DNA of 64,000 nt from Mucilaginibacter aquariorum (GTDB lineage: Bacteria > Bacteroidota > Bacteroidia > Sphingobacteriales > Sphingobacteriaceae), in contig NZ_JANHOH010000002.1 of assembly GCF_024498135.1 (NCBI RefSeq), positions 496,001-560,000 on the forward strand, read 5' to 3'. The position numbers were made by a program, and so were the translations under genes. Shown here in pieces: positions 1 through 9,800 of this stretch; position 1 is the first letter of the stretch, and each line of letters opens with the position of its first letter. A model generated the notes under the pieces. That model did no database searches, was not told where the DNA came from, and saw nothing but the letters and a program-made list of their open reading frames with translations.

Positions 1-1152
1 GTTATTCACTTGTTGTACAAACTGTACGGACAAAGCGCTGAGCGGGGCAATAATTTGATCATAGACGAGATCCATCAGCCAGGTGCGGGTGTCCCCAAAC
101 GCATGGGGCCGCTTATTTTGATTACCACCGTTATTACCCATTTGTTTGGTGGCTCAGCAGGTCGCGAGGGTACGGCTGTGCAAATTGGCGGCAGTTTGGC
201 CAACCTTTTTGGCGGCTGGCTAAAGCTTAACGAGGCCGATAAGAAAGTGATATTAACAGCAGGTGTGGCGGCGGGTTTTGGGGCGGTGTTTGGCACGCCG
301 TTAACAGGTGCCATTTTCGCGCTGGAGGTTATTGCTATTGGCAATATCCGGTATAATGCTTTGCTGCCCTGTTTAATTGCGGGTTTGGTTGGCGATATTA
401 CCGTATCTGCCTGGGGCGTGCATCATACTTTGTATCATGTAGATATTATTAATACCAGTCAGGACCTGTACGGGCTTCATTTGCCTGTAAGCTTATGGCT
501 GTTATCAAAAGTTATTGTAGCGTCGGCAGTTTTTGGGGTGATGAGCCGGGTCTTCGCAAAGGCAGTGCATTTGGTAAAAAACTTCTCTTTAAAATGGATG
601 AAAATTACCTGGCTGATACCCATTTGCGGCGGTTTGATCATCATCCTGCTCACGTTTATTTTGGGCAAGCCCGATTATTTAAGTCTGGGTGTCGACGCGG
701 AATACCCGGGAGCGGTAACCATTGTATCGGCGTTTCAGCATGCCGGGGCAGATGCTTTTAGCTGGCTGTGGAAACTGATATATACGGCCATTACTTTAGG
801 TACGGGTTTTAAAGGGGGCGAGGTAACGCCGCTGTTCTATATTGGCTCAACATTAGGCAATACCCTGGCCGAATTAATGAACGCGCCCGTGAGCCTTTTT
901 GCCGCTTTAGGTTTTATAGCTGTATTTGCCGGGGCTACCAATACCCCGCTGGCCTGTACCTTAATGGGGATTGAATTGTTTGGCGGAGAGTATGCGCTGT
1001 TTTTCGCGGTAGCCTGTTTTACCGCCTATTTCTTTAGCGGCGAAGGGGGGATATATTCTGCCCAGCGGGTAGCAACGCCGAAGATTGTTGATGGCGGCGG
1101 TGGCCATTCGCCAAAATATTTAAAGCGCATGTTTTCAAAGTATAAGCTTTAA
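1..1152 (+). CDS. CLC-family anion/proton antiporter, probably fluoride type (5' truncated)
   Basis: Multi-pass CLC transporter of the inner membrane. The frame is open to the first base, so the gene begins outside the window; the first visible TTG at 10 is not a convincing start. Visible hallmarks are GAGVP near residue 25, GREGT at 51-55 (nt 160-174), the helix segment GFGAVFGTPLTGAIFALEV, and GFKGGEVTP near residue 267. Chloride CLCs normally read GSGIP, GREGP and GxFAP at these places. From memory of the family, GREGT plus GGEVTP is seen in the F-type branch that exports fluoride in exchange for protons, so that is the favoured role; the GREGT glutamate would be the external gate. There is no C-terminal CBS domain. 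A universal stress protein gene follows 109 bp downstream on the same strand. Family assignment is secure; ion preference is inferred. Confidence 0.88.
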   Translation, partial: VIHLLYKLYGQSAERGNNLIIDEIHQPGAGVPKRMGPLILITTVITHLFGGSAGREGTAVQIGGSLANLFGGWLKLNEADKKVILTAGVAAGFGAVFGTPLTGAIFALEVIAIGNIRYNALLPCLIAGLVGDITVSAWGVHHTLYHVDIINTSQDLYGLHLPVSLWLLSKVIVASAVFGVMSRVFAKAVHLVKNFSLKWMKITWLIPICGGLIIILLTFILGKPDYLSLGVDAEYPGAVTIVSAFQHAGADAFSWLWKLIYTAITLGTGFKGGEVTPLFYIGSTLGNTLAELMNAPVSLFAALGFIAVFAGATNTPLACTLMGIELFGGEYALFFAVACFTAYFFSGEGGIYSAQRVATPKIVDGGGGHSPKYLKRMFSKYKL

Positions 1153-1261
1153 GTAAATCAAAAAAATGCCAAAACATATTTAATATTGATTGTTTAGTAA
1201 GGATAACCCCAATCCTTAAAGCCATGATAGCTTCATCTCTATTAAAAAACAAATTACCCCG

Positions 1262-1738
1262 ATGAAAATTAGCAAGATACTTATTGGTATAGACGACAGC
1301 AAATTTGCTGAATACGCGGCCTCGTATGGCTTTGATGTAGCGCGCACCTTTAATGCCCACGTTGGCCTGGTGCATATTGTTGAGCCCGCGATAACAACAG
1401 ATACCTCTACCGATACAATAATGGGCATGCCCCTGCAAACACCTGATTATAACGAAATGAATTTACTGGAGTTTCAGAAAGACCAGGCGGAAAGCATTAT
1501 AGAGCGCACTATTGTAAAGTATGCTCACGGGTTGCAGGTTACCCACTTTAACGAATACGGTTCAACCGCTGATGGTATTTTAAACTGCAGCAAAGAATTC
1601 AAGGCGGATCTTATTGTTATAGGCACCCATAGCCGCAGCGGTATAGACAGGCTGTTAATGGGCAGCGTTGCCGAAAGTGTTGTGCGTAATTCGCATATAC
1701 CTGTACTGGTGGTGCCAATGTTAGAGACTGATGAATAA
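1262..1738 (+). CDS. Universal stress protein, UspA family
   Basis: A single-domain cytoplasmic Usp protein of 158 residues, the usual length. The N-terminus (KISKILIGIDDSKFAEYA) is the first beta strand and helix of the fold, and the C-terminal segment GTHSRSGIDRLLMGSVAESV matches the G-2x-G-9x-G-S/T nucleotide-binding signature of ATP-binding Usp proteins, followed by the closing strand IPVLVVP. Such proteins aid survival under stress or energy limitation, but the specific role is not known for most members. It follows the CLC transporter in the same direction and could be cotranscribed. The ATG at 1262 is the natural start because the first strand begins two residues later. No clear ribosome-binding site is seen, as is usual in this phylum. 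Confidence 0.93.
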   Translation: MKISKILIGIDDSKFAEYAASYGFDVARTFNAHVGLVHIVEPAITTDTSTDTIMGMPLQTPDYNEMNLLEFQKDQAESIIERTIVKYAHGLQVTHFNEYGSTADGILNCSKEFKADLIVIGTHSRSGIDRLLMGSVAESVVRNSHIPVLVVPMLETDE

Positions 1739-1764
1739 TAACCCCTCCCTTTAATTGGGAGCGG

Positions 1765-2625
1765 CTAATGCCCCTTCTTACGCTTAAGTAAGCCACCTGT
1801 GGTATCGTCAACGCTTTGTTGAACAATAAATGCTGCGGGGTCTATTTTTAATATTTCGCGTTTTAGTAAAGGTACCTCTAAACGTGTGGCCACGGTAAAG
1901 ATAATTTCCCGTGGGGCATTAATATGCCCATCTTTTCCGTACCCGCTTTTACCCTGGTAAACCGTAACCCCACGACCAAGCGACTGGGTTATAGCCATAC
2001 GGATCTCTTCGCCTTTGGCGGATACTATGGTCATGCCGGTATATTGCTCCAGGCCGTTTAGTATAAAATCTATCATCTTAGATGCAGCCAGATAGGTTAA
2101 AATAGAGTACAAACCCGATTCAACCCCCAAAAGGAATACCGCGGCGGTGAATATCACCACGTTTAATATCAATATTACATCGCTTACACGCACTACCTGG
2201 GTCTTTTTACTTACCAGCAGGGCGGCTATTTCGGTACCATCAAGCACAGCACCACCGCGGATAGCCATACCAATGCCCGCACCTATAAATACCCCTCCAA
2301 AAACAGCGGTTAATAGTTTATCGTGTGTAACATCCGGGAAGTGTACAAATGCCAGGCAAAGCGACAGGCCGGCTATTGACAAGGCACTTTTTACAGCAAA
2401 GGTTAGTCCCAGTTTACGATATCCTAGAAACAAGAAAGGGATATTGATAACAAATATCAGAACAGAAAGCGGTGTTTTGGTAGCATCTGCTAAAAGCATG
2501 GATATACCGGTTACGCCACCATCAATAAAATGGCTTGATAACAAGAACCCCTTTAACCCCATACTGGCAGATAAGATGCCAAATACAAGTAATGTAAGAT
2601 CAACAAGTACGTTTTTAAACTTCAT
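1765..2625 (-). CDS. YitT-family membrane protein (DUF161 + DUF2179)
   Basis: A 286-residue integral membrane protein. Roughly the first 185 residues hold five to six hydrophobic helices with the repeated glycine-rich segments typical of YitT proteins (for example FIDGGVTGISMLL, FGGVFIGAGIGMAIRGGAVLDGTEIAALL). The last 80 to 90 residues form a soluble DUF2179 domain (GRGVTVYQGKSGYGKD and the following IIFTVATRLEVPLLKREI). The molecular function of the family is unknown; a transport or sensor role is often assumed. The gene converges with the universal stress gene 26 bp away, with no strong hairpin between them, and the TAA stop sits just inside a short spacer. The ATG at 2625 precedes the first helix directly. 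Identification is firm at family level only. Confidence 0.9.
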   Translation of the reverse strand: MKFKNVLVDLTLLVFGILSASMGLKGFLLSSHFIDGGVTGISMLLADATKTPLSVLIFVINIPFLFLGYRKLGLTFAVKSALSIAGLSLCLAFVHFPDVTHDKLLTAVFGGVFIGAGIGMAIRGGAVLDGTEIAALLVSKKTQVVRVSDVILILNVVIFTAAVFLLGVESGLYSILTYLAASKMIDFILNGLEQYTGMTIVSAKGEEIRMAITQSLGRGVTVYQGKSGYGKDGHINAPREIIFTVATRLEVPLLKREILKIDPAAFIVQQSVDDTTGGLLKRKKGH

Positions 2626-2823
2626 AAGTAACGGTAATAGTAGCAGGGGTTAAGATAGTAAAATTTGAGGGAATGAGGTGCCAGGGGCTTTAAATTGACC
2701 TTTACAATACAACAATGCAGGGATTTGGAACCACGCAGTAATCGAGCTAACTATGCATAGATTAGCATACAGCGAATAGCCGCGCTATGTTCACAATAAT
2801 TAAAATAAATGAATTATAGGGAT

Positions 2824-3585
2824 CTACCAGCCACTCTTCAATCCCTCTTTTAAAGCGGCCTGGTAATTTTCCAGGTCGAAGGAATAGAGGTAGGGGGCCT
2901 TATGTGCACCGCCTTTGCGGGTGGTTTCCAGTTTATTTAATATGCCAAAGCCCAGCATGCGGCGCTGAAAGTTGCGGCGGTCAAGCTTTTTGTCCAGTAT
3001 GGTTTCGTAAAGCTTTTGCAGTTCGGGCATGGTAAATTCCTTAGGCATCAGGTTATAACCAATGGGTTGGTAATTTAATTGAAGACGCAGGGTATCTAAG
3101 GCGGTTTTAAATATTAATTCGTGGTCGAGCTGGAAACGGGGCAGGTCATTAAGGTCTCGCCAGGTACATATCTCCGAAAAATTATCGGGTGTTGGCGTAA
3201 CGTTAAAAAAATCAACCAAAGCATAGTAACCGATAGATATAAAACGCTTGGCGAAGAAGTTTTGATCTTCAGGCAGCATATCCTTATACATCTCGTTATG
3301 TATCTTAGAGCGGTCAGGATCGCCAAAAACGTAAAACTGCTGCAAAAATATTTCATCAATACCGGTACGTTCTTTTAATATACGATCGGCGGCATTTTCA
3401 ATAGGTTCTTGTTTAAGTACAAACCCCCCTGGCAGGTACCAGGCCTCTTCGTTATTGCTTTTAAGCATCAAAACCTTCATTTGCCCTTCATGAAAACCAA
3501 AAACTACACAATCTATTGATATATGGTTTAAGTATATTTTCCCTGCTTCGGCCCAAAACTCTTCCAGCTCTTGCTTAGTTAACAT
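2824..3585 (-). CDS. Nudix-related transcriptional regulator with C-terminal winged helix
   Basis: A 253-residue protein with an N-terminal Nudix fold (about residues 20-155) and a C-terminal winged-helix domain (about 165-245; segments FTMPELQKLYETIL and DRRNFQRRML). The Nudix box region reads GGFVLKQEP...RILKERTGI. The catalytic REUxEE stretch is replaced by RILKER, losing two of the acidic metal ligands, so hydrolase activity is unlikely and a sugar- or nucleotide-sensing repressor role is favoured, as in the NrtR/AraR-type regulators of Bacteroidota. It is divergent from the GH3 beta-glucosidase gene across a 180-bp spacer holding a GTGTA-CCAAT-TACAC palindrome. A paralogue with the same lesion lies at 62097-62792. 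The effector and target genes are inferred from position only. Confidence 0.87.
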   Translation of the reverse strand: MLTKQELEEFWAEAGKIYLNHISIDCVVFGFHEGQMKVLMLKSNNEEAWYLPGGFVLKQEPIENAADRILKERTGIDEIFLQQFYVFGDPDRSKIHNEMYKDMLPEDQNFFAKRFISIGYYALVDFFNVTPTPDNFSEICTWRDLNDLPRFQLDHELIFKTALDTLRLQLNYQPIGYNLMPKEFTMPELQKLYETILDKKLDRRNFQRRMLGFGILNKLETTRKGGAHKAPYLYSFDLENYQAALKEGLKSGW

Positions 3586-3639
3586 TTACGTTATTGATAA
3601 AAAAATTACTTTGATTGTTTAAATTTAATATTTACAATT

Positions 3640-3654
3640 GTGTACCAATTACAC
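3640..3654. promoter_or_regulatory. Candidate operator between Nudix regulator and GH3 gene
   Basis: Perfect palindrome GTGTA-CCAAT-TACAC in the divergent spacer, followed by CAT. A closely similar site (GTGT-CAAATTT-ACAC, also followed by CAT) is at 62003-62017 upstream of the second Nudix-type regulator. Recurrence next to two paralogous regulators suggests an autoregulatory operator. This is inference from sequence; binding has not been shown. Confidence 0.5.
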
Positions 3655-3765
3655 CATGCATTAAGCAACATTAAAAACAATTATAGCTAATAAGTTTTAC
3701 AGTAATTTAATATTACGGAAATTTAATAGCTACAACGATATATTAAACCACCAAAGCTGTTATTG

Positions 3766-6075
3766 ATGAAAAAATATTTTACCACTAAACATATTGTTTA
3801 CTTGAGCTTGGCTGTGCTGTTTTGCCTGCCCCTTAGTAACGCCACGGCCCAAAAACAAGCCGAGACTGCAAAAATGAATGCTTTTGTTAGCGGTTTAATG
3901 AAAAAAATGACCGTTGATGAAAAGATAGGACAGCTTAACCTGGTAACAGGTGGCATGGCTATTACGGGTTCGGTAACAAATAATGGTATTGCAGATGGCG
4001 TTAAAAAAGGTGCCATAGGCGGTATATTTGGCTTATACGGAACAGATAATGTACGCAAAATGCAAGAAGCTGCTGTAAATGGCACGCGTTTACATATCCC
4101 CTTAATATTTGGCCTGGATGTTATACATGGGCACCGTACCATTTTCCCTATCCCGTTGGGTATGTCTACCACCTGGGATCTGGGCTTGATTGAGCAATCG
4201 GCACATATTGCAGCTAAAGAGGCTACTGCCGAAGGCTTAAACTGGGTGTTTTCGCCCATGGTGGATATTGCCCGCGATGCAAGATGGGGGCGTATATCTG
4301 AAGGTAGCGGTGAAGACCCATGGTATGGGGGGCAAGTTGCCGCGGCAATGGTTAAAGGTTACCAGGGTACCAGTTTAAAAAATGCTGATGCTGTTATGGC
4401 TTGTGTAAAGCACTTTGCATTATATGGCGCTGCCGAAGCCGGCCGTGAATACAATACGGTTGATATGAGCAAAATTGCCATGTATAACTATTATCTGCCA
4501 CCATACAAAGCTGCGCTTGATGCAGGCGCGGGCAGCTTCATGAGCTCGTTTAACGTGGTTGATGGTGTACCGGCAACTACCAATAAATGGTTGCTCACAG
4601 ATCTGCTGCGTAAGCAATGGGGCTTTAATGGCTTTGTAGTATCAGATTATACCGCTTTAAATGAAGTTACTAACCATGGCCTTGGCGATCTGCAAACGGT
4701 ATCGGCGCTGGCATTAAAAGCCGGTTTAGATATGGATATGGTGGGCGAGGGCTTCTTATCGACATTGAAAAAATCATTACAACAAGGTAAGGTAACTATG
4801 GCCGATATTGATCTGGCTTGCCGCCGCGTACTGGAAGCCAAGTATAAACTGGGACTTTTTCAAAATCCATACAAATCAATAAACGCACAAAAAGAAAAAA
4901 CGGATGTATTTACCGATGCTAACCGTAAGGCGGCACGTATAACCGCCGAGCACTCTTTTGTATTGCTTAAAAACGCTAACCAAATATTGCCGCTAAAAAA
5001 ATCGGGCGGGAGCATTGCGGTTGTTGGCCCATTGGCAGATAATAAAAGGGATATGCTGGGTACATGGGTTATTGCCGGCGAGTGGGAAAAATCAGTAAGC
5101 GTATTAGAAGGTATAAAGCATGTGGTTAATGATGACGTAAAAGTTACTTACGCCAAGGGCGCTAATATTACCGATGATACAACATTTATGAAACGCCTTA
5201 ACTTTGGCCCGGGCATGGTTAGCCTTGACCCTAAATCGCCACAGGATATGCTGGAAGAAGCAGTGAAAACCGCTAAAAAGGCTGATATAATAGTTGCCGT
5301 AGTTGGCGAATCGCAAAGTATGAGCGGCGAATCATCAAGCCGGTCAGACATCAGCATACCAGAAAGCCAACAGCTTATGTTAAAAGCTTTAGCAAAATTA
5401 GGTAAACCTATTGTTATAGTATTATTTAACGGCAGGCCACTTACCTTAACCTGGGAAAATGATAATGCCGCTGCTATATTAGATGTATGGGCCCCCGGCA
5501 CCGAAGCGGGTAATGCTGTGGCCGAGGTATTGTTTGGTAATTATAACCCATCGGGTAAATTAACTACAACATTTCCGCGCAGCGTAGGGCAAATACCTTT
5601 ATATTACAACCACTTAAACACCGGTCGCCCGTATTCATCTGGGCCAACCAAGTTCAAATCAAATTACTTAGATATCAGCAACAATCCACTATATCCTTTT
5701 GGTTATGGTTTAAGTTACAGCAAGTTTAGTTATAGTAATATTAACGTAAGTAAAACCCACTTAAAAGGTGACGAAATTTTAACGGCAACAGTTACAGTAA
5801 CTAATAATGGCCCGTATGCCGGTGAGGAAGTTGTGCAGTTATATATAAGCGACCCTGCTGCGAGCATTAGCCGCCCGGTAAAAGAGCTTAAAGATTTCAA
5901 AAAGATAAACCTGCAAATAGGAGAGAAGCAAGAAGTTACTTTTAAGATAACCCCTCAGCAATTAAAATTTTATAACAGCCAGTTAAAATATGACTGGGAG
6001 CCCGGCTCGTTCATTATACAGATAGGAACAAACTCTGCCGATACAAAAACGGCTAAAGTACAGTGGGCCAAATAG
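3766..6075 (+). CDS. bglX: Secreted/periplasmic beta-glucosidase, glycoside hydrolase family 3 (BglX-like)
   Basis: Family 3 glycosidase of 769 residues that releases glucose from the non-reducing end of beta-glucosides. The first 26 or so residues are a signal peptide (LSLAVLFCLPLSNATAQ). The (beta/alpha)8 domain follows, with GLDVIHGHRTIFPIP near 120, the KHF...YGAAEAGREYN substrate motif near 205-225, and the catalytic nucleophile Asp294 in FNGFVVSDY. A second alpha/beta sandwich domain contains the GESQSMSGESSSRSD loop, where the acid/base Glu is expected. The last 80 residues are a fibronectin III-like domain (GEEVVQLYISDPAASISRPVKELK), as in BglX. ATG at 3766 is preferred to the TTG one codon upstream. 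A strong terminator follows. The gene faces a Nudix-type regulator, a probable controller. Confidence 0.95.
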   Translation: MKKYFTTKHIVYLSLAVLFCLPLSNATAQKQAETAKMNAFVSGLMKKMTVDEKIGQLNLVTGGMAITGSVTNNGIADGVKKGAIGGIFGLYGTDNVRKMQEAAVNGTRLHIPLIFGLDVIHGHRTIFPIPLGMSTTWDLGLIEQSAHIAAKEATAEGLNWVFSPMVDIARDARWGRISEGSGEDPWYGGQVAAAMVKGYQGTSLKNADAVMACVKHFALYGAAEAGREYNTVDMSKIAMYNYYLPPYKAALDAGAGSFMSSFNVVDGVPATTNKWLLTDLLRKQWGFNGFVVSDYTALNEVTNHGLGDLQTVSALALKAGLDMDMVGEGFLSTLKKSLQQGKVTMADIDLACRRVLEAKYKLGLFQNPYKSINAQKEKTDVFTDANRKAARITAEHSFVLLKNANQILPLKKSGGSIAVVGPLADNKRDMLGTWVIAGEWEKSVSVLEGIKHVVNDDVKVTYAKGANITDDTTFMKRLNFGPGMVSLDPKSPQDMLEEAVKTAKKADIIVAVVGESQSMSGESSSRSDISIPESQQLMLKALAKLGKPIVIVLFNGRPLTLTWENDNAAAILDVWAPGTEAGNAVAEVLFGNYNPSGKLTTTFPRSVGQIPLYYNHLNTGRPYSSGPTKFKSNYLDISNNPLYPFGYGLSYSKFSYSNINVSKTHLKGDEILTATVTVTNNGPYAGEEVVQLYISDPAASISRPVKELKDFKKINLQIGEKQEVTFKITPQQLKFYNSQLKYDWEPGSFIIQIGTNSADTKTAKVQWAK

Positions 6076-6136
6076 GTTTAGTGCTTCATTACAAAAGAGT
6101 TTTCAGTTAAATTTCTTTTATATTAAATTTTAACTA

Positions 6137-6173
6137 ATATGCCTTACTGATATCGGTAAGGCATATTTTTTTT
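6137..6173 (+). terminator. Rho-independent terminator after GH3 gene
   Basis: An 11-bp perfect inverted repeat (ATATGCCTTAC ... GTAAGGCATAT) with an 8-nt loop is followed by a run of T. It lies 61 bp past the glycosidase stop codon. Confidence 0.88.
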
Positions 6174-6880
6174 ATACAAAGTGTGTATTTAATGCCAAAG
6201 GTAGATGGTGTAAAGAGTTGCATTTTTATTGTTGCCTTATTTAGCGTGGGTAAGCAATATTAACATAAGTTTAACATTTGCTTTATTTTATCAAACCAAC
6301 TTCTTAAAAATTTGAGAAAAGTTTTTAAGTTTTTGAATGATGGGTACTGAATTAGGGCTTTTAAAATATCAAAACATGGTTTTTGGCAAAAAAAACCTTT
6401 TATAACAAGAATATTACATTGCGATATTGCTATTTAAATTATTGAATTATTAACAGGAGTTTAACAAATGATTATCTAATTGATGCTTTGTTCATTAAAT
6501 ATCTAAAAAAAATAAATAATTAATAATTCTATTAGGGAAGCTTGTGTAACGTGGACACTCTGTTTATATTAGAGCATTACCAATTATAAACTTTCTTTTT
6601 TTATAAAAAGAAACTGAATTTAACGGACAAACCACATTGATGAACCTTAATATAAGGGGCATAAATGTGCAAACAGAATAAAATTTTTAAGCAGGATAGT
6701 GTAACTATATGATAAAACTTTTACAATTTTTTCTTTTTGATTATCTCACACTCCTTATCTCTCTAAGAAAGAATTCTTTAAGTCTTCCTCTATTTGCTAT
6801 TCCTTGCAAATTAATAAACTTTATACCCATATGAAATAAGACCTTAAATCAAATATATTAATCAACTAAATCTCAATCTC
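6174..6880. other. Long A+T-rich non-coding region upstream of susC
   Basis: About 700 bases without a convincing gene. The stretch is very A+T-rich, with no tRNA-like fold or repeat seen. It holds a GTGT-N7-ACAC palindrome at 6544-6558 resembling the sites near the two Nudix-type regulators. A 41-codon open frame at 6709-6834 has a low-complexity composition and is probably chance. A long leader of this kind is common in front of susC genes and may carry the promoter and a regulatory 5' untranslated region. Confidence 0.6.
6544..6558. promoter_or_regulatory. GTGT-N7-ACAC palindrome upstream of susC
   Basis: GTGT-AACGTGG-ACAC, 322 bp before the SusC start. It shares the arm sequence and spacing of the palindromes at 3640-3654 and 62003-62017 but not the A/T-rich centre, so it may be coincidental. 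Confidence 0.25.
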
Positions 6881-9800
6881 ATGTTTAAAAGTTTACTCCT
6901 TAAAGGAAGAACGCTGTGCTTGCTATTATGCTGCATGGTGTCTTCACTGGTAGTTACAGCTCAAACAAAACACACTGGAAGGGTTACAGGCAGCGACGAC
7001 AAGCTACCTGTAGTTGGAGCCACTGTGCGCGTTAAAGGTACTACCATCGGTACACAAACAGACGTTAACGGACAGTTCAGTCTGAACGTTAGCCCTGGTG
7101 ATGTGTTAACTGTCTCCTATCTGGGATACCAATCACAAGATGTTACTGTAGGCGCCTCCGAAACAATCAGCATTGTTTTACAGGCCGGCAATAACACGTT
7201 AAACGAAGTAGTAGTAACTGGTTACACTTCGCAACGTAAAAAAGACATCTCCGGTTCGGTTACAACCGTGAACATTGCAACAGCAAAGTCAGTACCTTCT
7301 GTAAGTGCTGAAACTATGCTTCAAGGCCAGGCCGCCGGTGTTAACGTGGTAACACAAGGTGCTCCGGGTGGTGGTGCGCAGGTTACCATTCGTGGTTTAA
7401 GTAACTTCAATAATTCATCACCCCTGTATGTGGTTGATGGTTTGCAAACAGGTAGCATTTCAAACCTTAACCCTAACGATATCGAGTCGATTTCGGTATT
7501 GAAAGATGCGGGTGCTGCTGCAATCTACGGTGTTAGCGGTGGTAACGGTGTTATCGTTGTAACTACAAAAAAAGGTAAGCAAGGTAAAACAACAATTTCT
7601 TATGATGCATTCTACGGTACTACCCAGCCATTGGGCGGAAACGTATTTAACGTGCTTAATGCAGATCAGTTTGAGCAATTGGTGGCCAAAGTTGACCCGG
7701 ACAACGATTTGATGAAGGGCAATCCAAAAGGTAATAAATTCTATGATTACGGCTATCAATCAGGTGCCGGTGCCAAAGGGGTATTTAACCAGGAACAGGC
7801 CAGTGCATTTTTGCCAAACTATCACCTTGATAACGACCCTGCAAGGGATTACCTGATACAAAAATTTGTTAAAGGTGCAGGTACCGATTGGTTCCACGAA
7901 ATTTTTAAAAGTGCTCCTATTCAGCAGCACTCATTAAGCGCAAGTGGTGCAAGCGATAAAAGCAACTACTTTATGTCTTTAGGTTATACTAACCAACAAG
8001 GTACGCTTATTAATACTTACTTTAAAAGATACCAGGCTCGTGTTAACACTAACTTTAGTGTAAAAGATCACGTAAGGTTGGGTGAAAACTTTAGCTTTTT
8101 CTATGTCAACTCGCCTAATGGTGGTGGCGGTTTAGCTAACGGTGGTAACCAAAACGAGGGTAACCCAATTTCTGAAACCTATCGTACACTTCCTATCATC
8201 CCTGTACGTGATATTGCAGGTAACTTAGGTGGTACCTATGCAGGCCCTGCCGCTTTAGGCAACGCTCTTAACCCGGTTGGTATTCAAGAGCGCCAAAGCA
8301 CTACCCATACCAATGAGTACGGTATGCAAGGTACTGTGTTTGCTGAAGCCGACTTTTTGAAACACTTTACTGCACGTACGGCTTATAGTGCCGATATATA
8401 CAACCGCTACTATTATAACATTGGCTACCGCCAGTATGATAGTGGTGAAGCGCACGGTGGAAACAATGGTTACAGCGAAGGTTCATCATACGATAGCAAC
8501 TTTAACTGGAGCAACACTATAAATTATAAACAAGTATTTGGAAAACATAGTATCAGCCTATTGGGTGGTTTTGAGCAAAGAGGTTATACCGGTCGCCAAA
8601 TTAACGCGAATGCAAAAAACCTTTTCTCGCTTGATCCATTCTTTGCTAATATCCAAAACGGCCAGGCCGGTCAAACAACTGCGGATAGTAGATTCAGGGA
8701 TCTTAACACCATCATGTCATTCTTTGGCCGTTTAGATTATACCTTTAATGATAGGTACATCATTGGTGCAACTATACGTCGCGACGGTAGTTCTCGTTTT
8801 GCAACGGGTAACAAGTGGAGTACTTTTCCCGCTGTATCTGCTGCATGGCGTGTAACTCAGGAAGAGTTTGCTAAAGGTTTAACCTGGTTAAACGACTTGA
8901 AGATCCGCGGTAGCTACGGTACATCAGGTTTCAACGCTAACGTAGGTGTAAACAGTGCTTACGCTGCTTATGGCGGTGGCCCTGGTTCATCATCTTACGC
9001 TATTGATGGTTCATCAAATTCTGTTATCCCTGGTTACTTACAAAACTCACTGGGTAATCCCAACGCTGTTTGGGAAACTGATAAAACCTTTAATATAGGT
9101 TTTGATGCATCCTTCTTTAACCACCTTGATGTTACTGCCGAGTATTACAAAAAAACAATTTCGGACCTATTGGTAATTATACCTGTACCAGCAACTGCCG
9201 GTGGTTCAGAAGGTGCCTGGCCAACTGTTAACAACGGTCAGGTTGTTAATAAAGGCTTTGATATCAGCGTTAACTACCATGGTGCTGCCGGAGGTTTAAC
9301 TTACTCTGTTGGTACTAACATCACTACAATAAAAAACGAAATTACAAAACTGGGTGCACCGTTCTTTACTTCAGACGTTCGTAATGGTAACGTAGTATAC
9401 AACCAGGTAGGTGGCCCAATTGGCGCTTTCTACGGTTACAATGTTACTGGGTACTGGAACACCCAGGCCGAGATCGATGCACTTAACGCACAACAAAAAC
9501 CAGACTTATTTGGTTCGACACCGGTATACCAGGCGGAAGCAGCCCCGGGTCGTTTCCGTTATGCCGATACAAATGGTGACGGCCGTATTACTGACGCCGA
9601 CCGTACCCAAATTGGTAATCCAATTCCGGATTTCACTTATGGTGTTAACTTAAATGTTGGTTACAAAGGGTTTGATTTAAGCGCTGTATTGTACGGTTCA
9701 CACGGTAATGATATTTACAACACCGTTAAATACTGGACTAATTTTTACGGTACACAAACCGGTAACAAAAGCATAGACCTGTTAAATAACGCCTGGGATC

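Noticed and set aside
2824..3585. Annotating the Nudix-fold proteins as active hydrolases
   Set aside because: Both copies lack acidic residues of the catalytic REUxEE motif and carry a winged helix.
6709..6834. 41-codon open frame (ATG at 6709) in the long region before susC
   Set aside because: Phe/Leu/Ile-rich translation of an A+T-rich stretch, no ribosome-binding site and no recognisable fold; best explained as chance.
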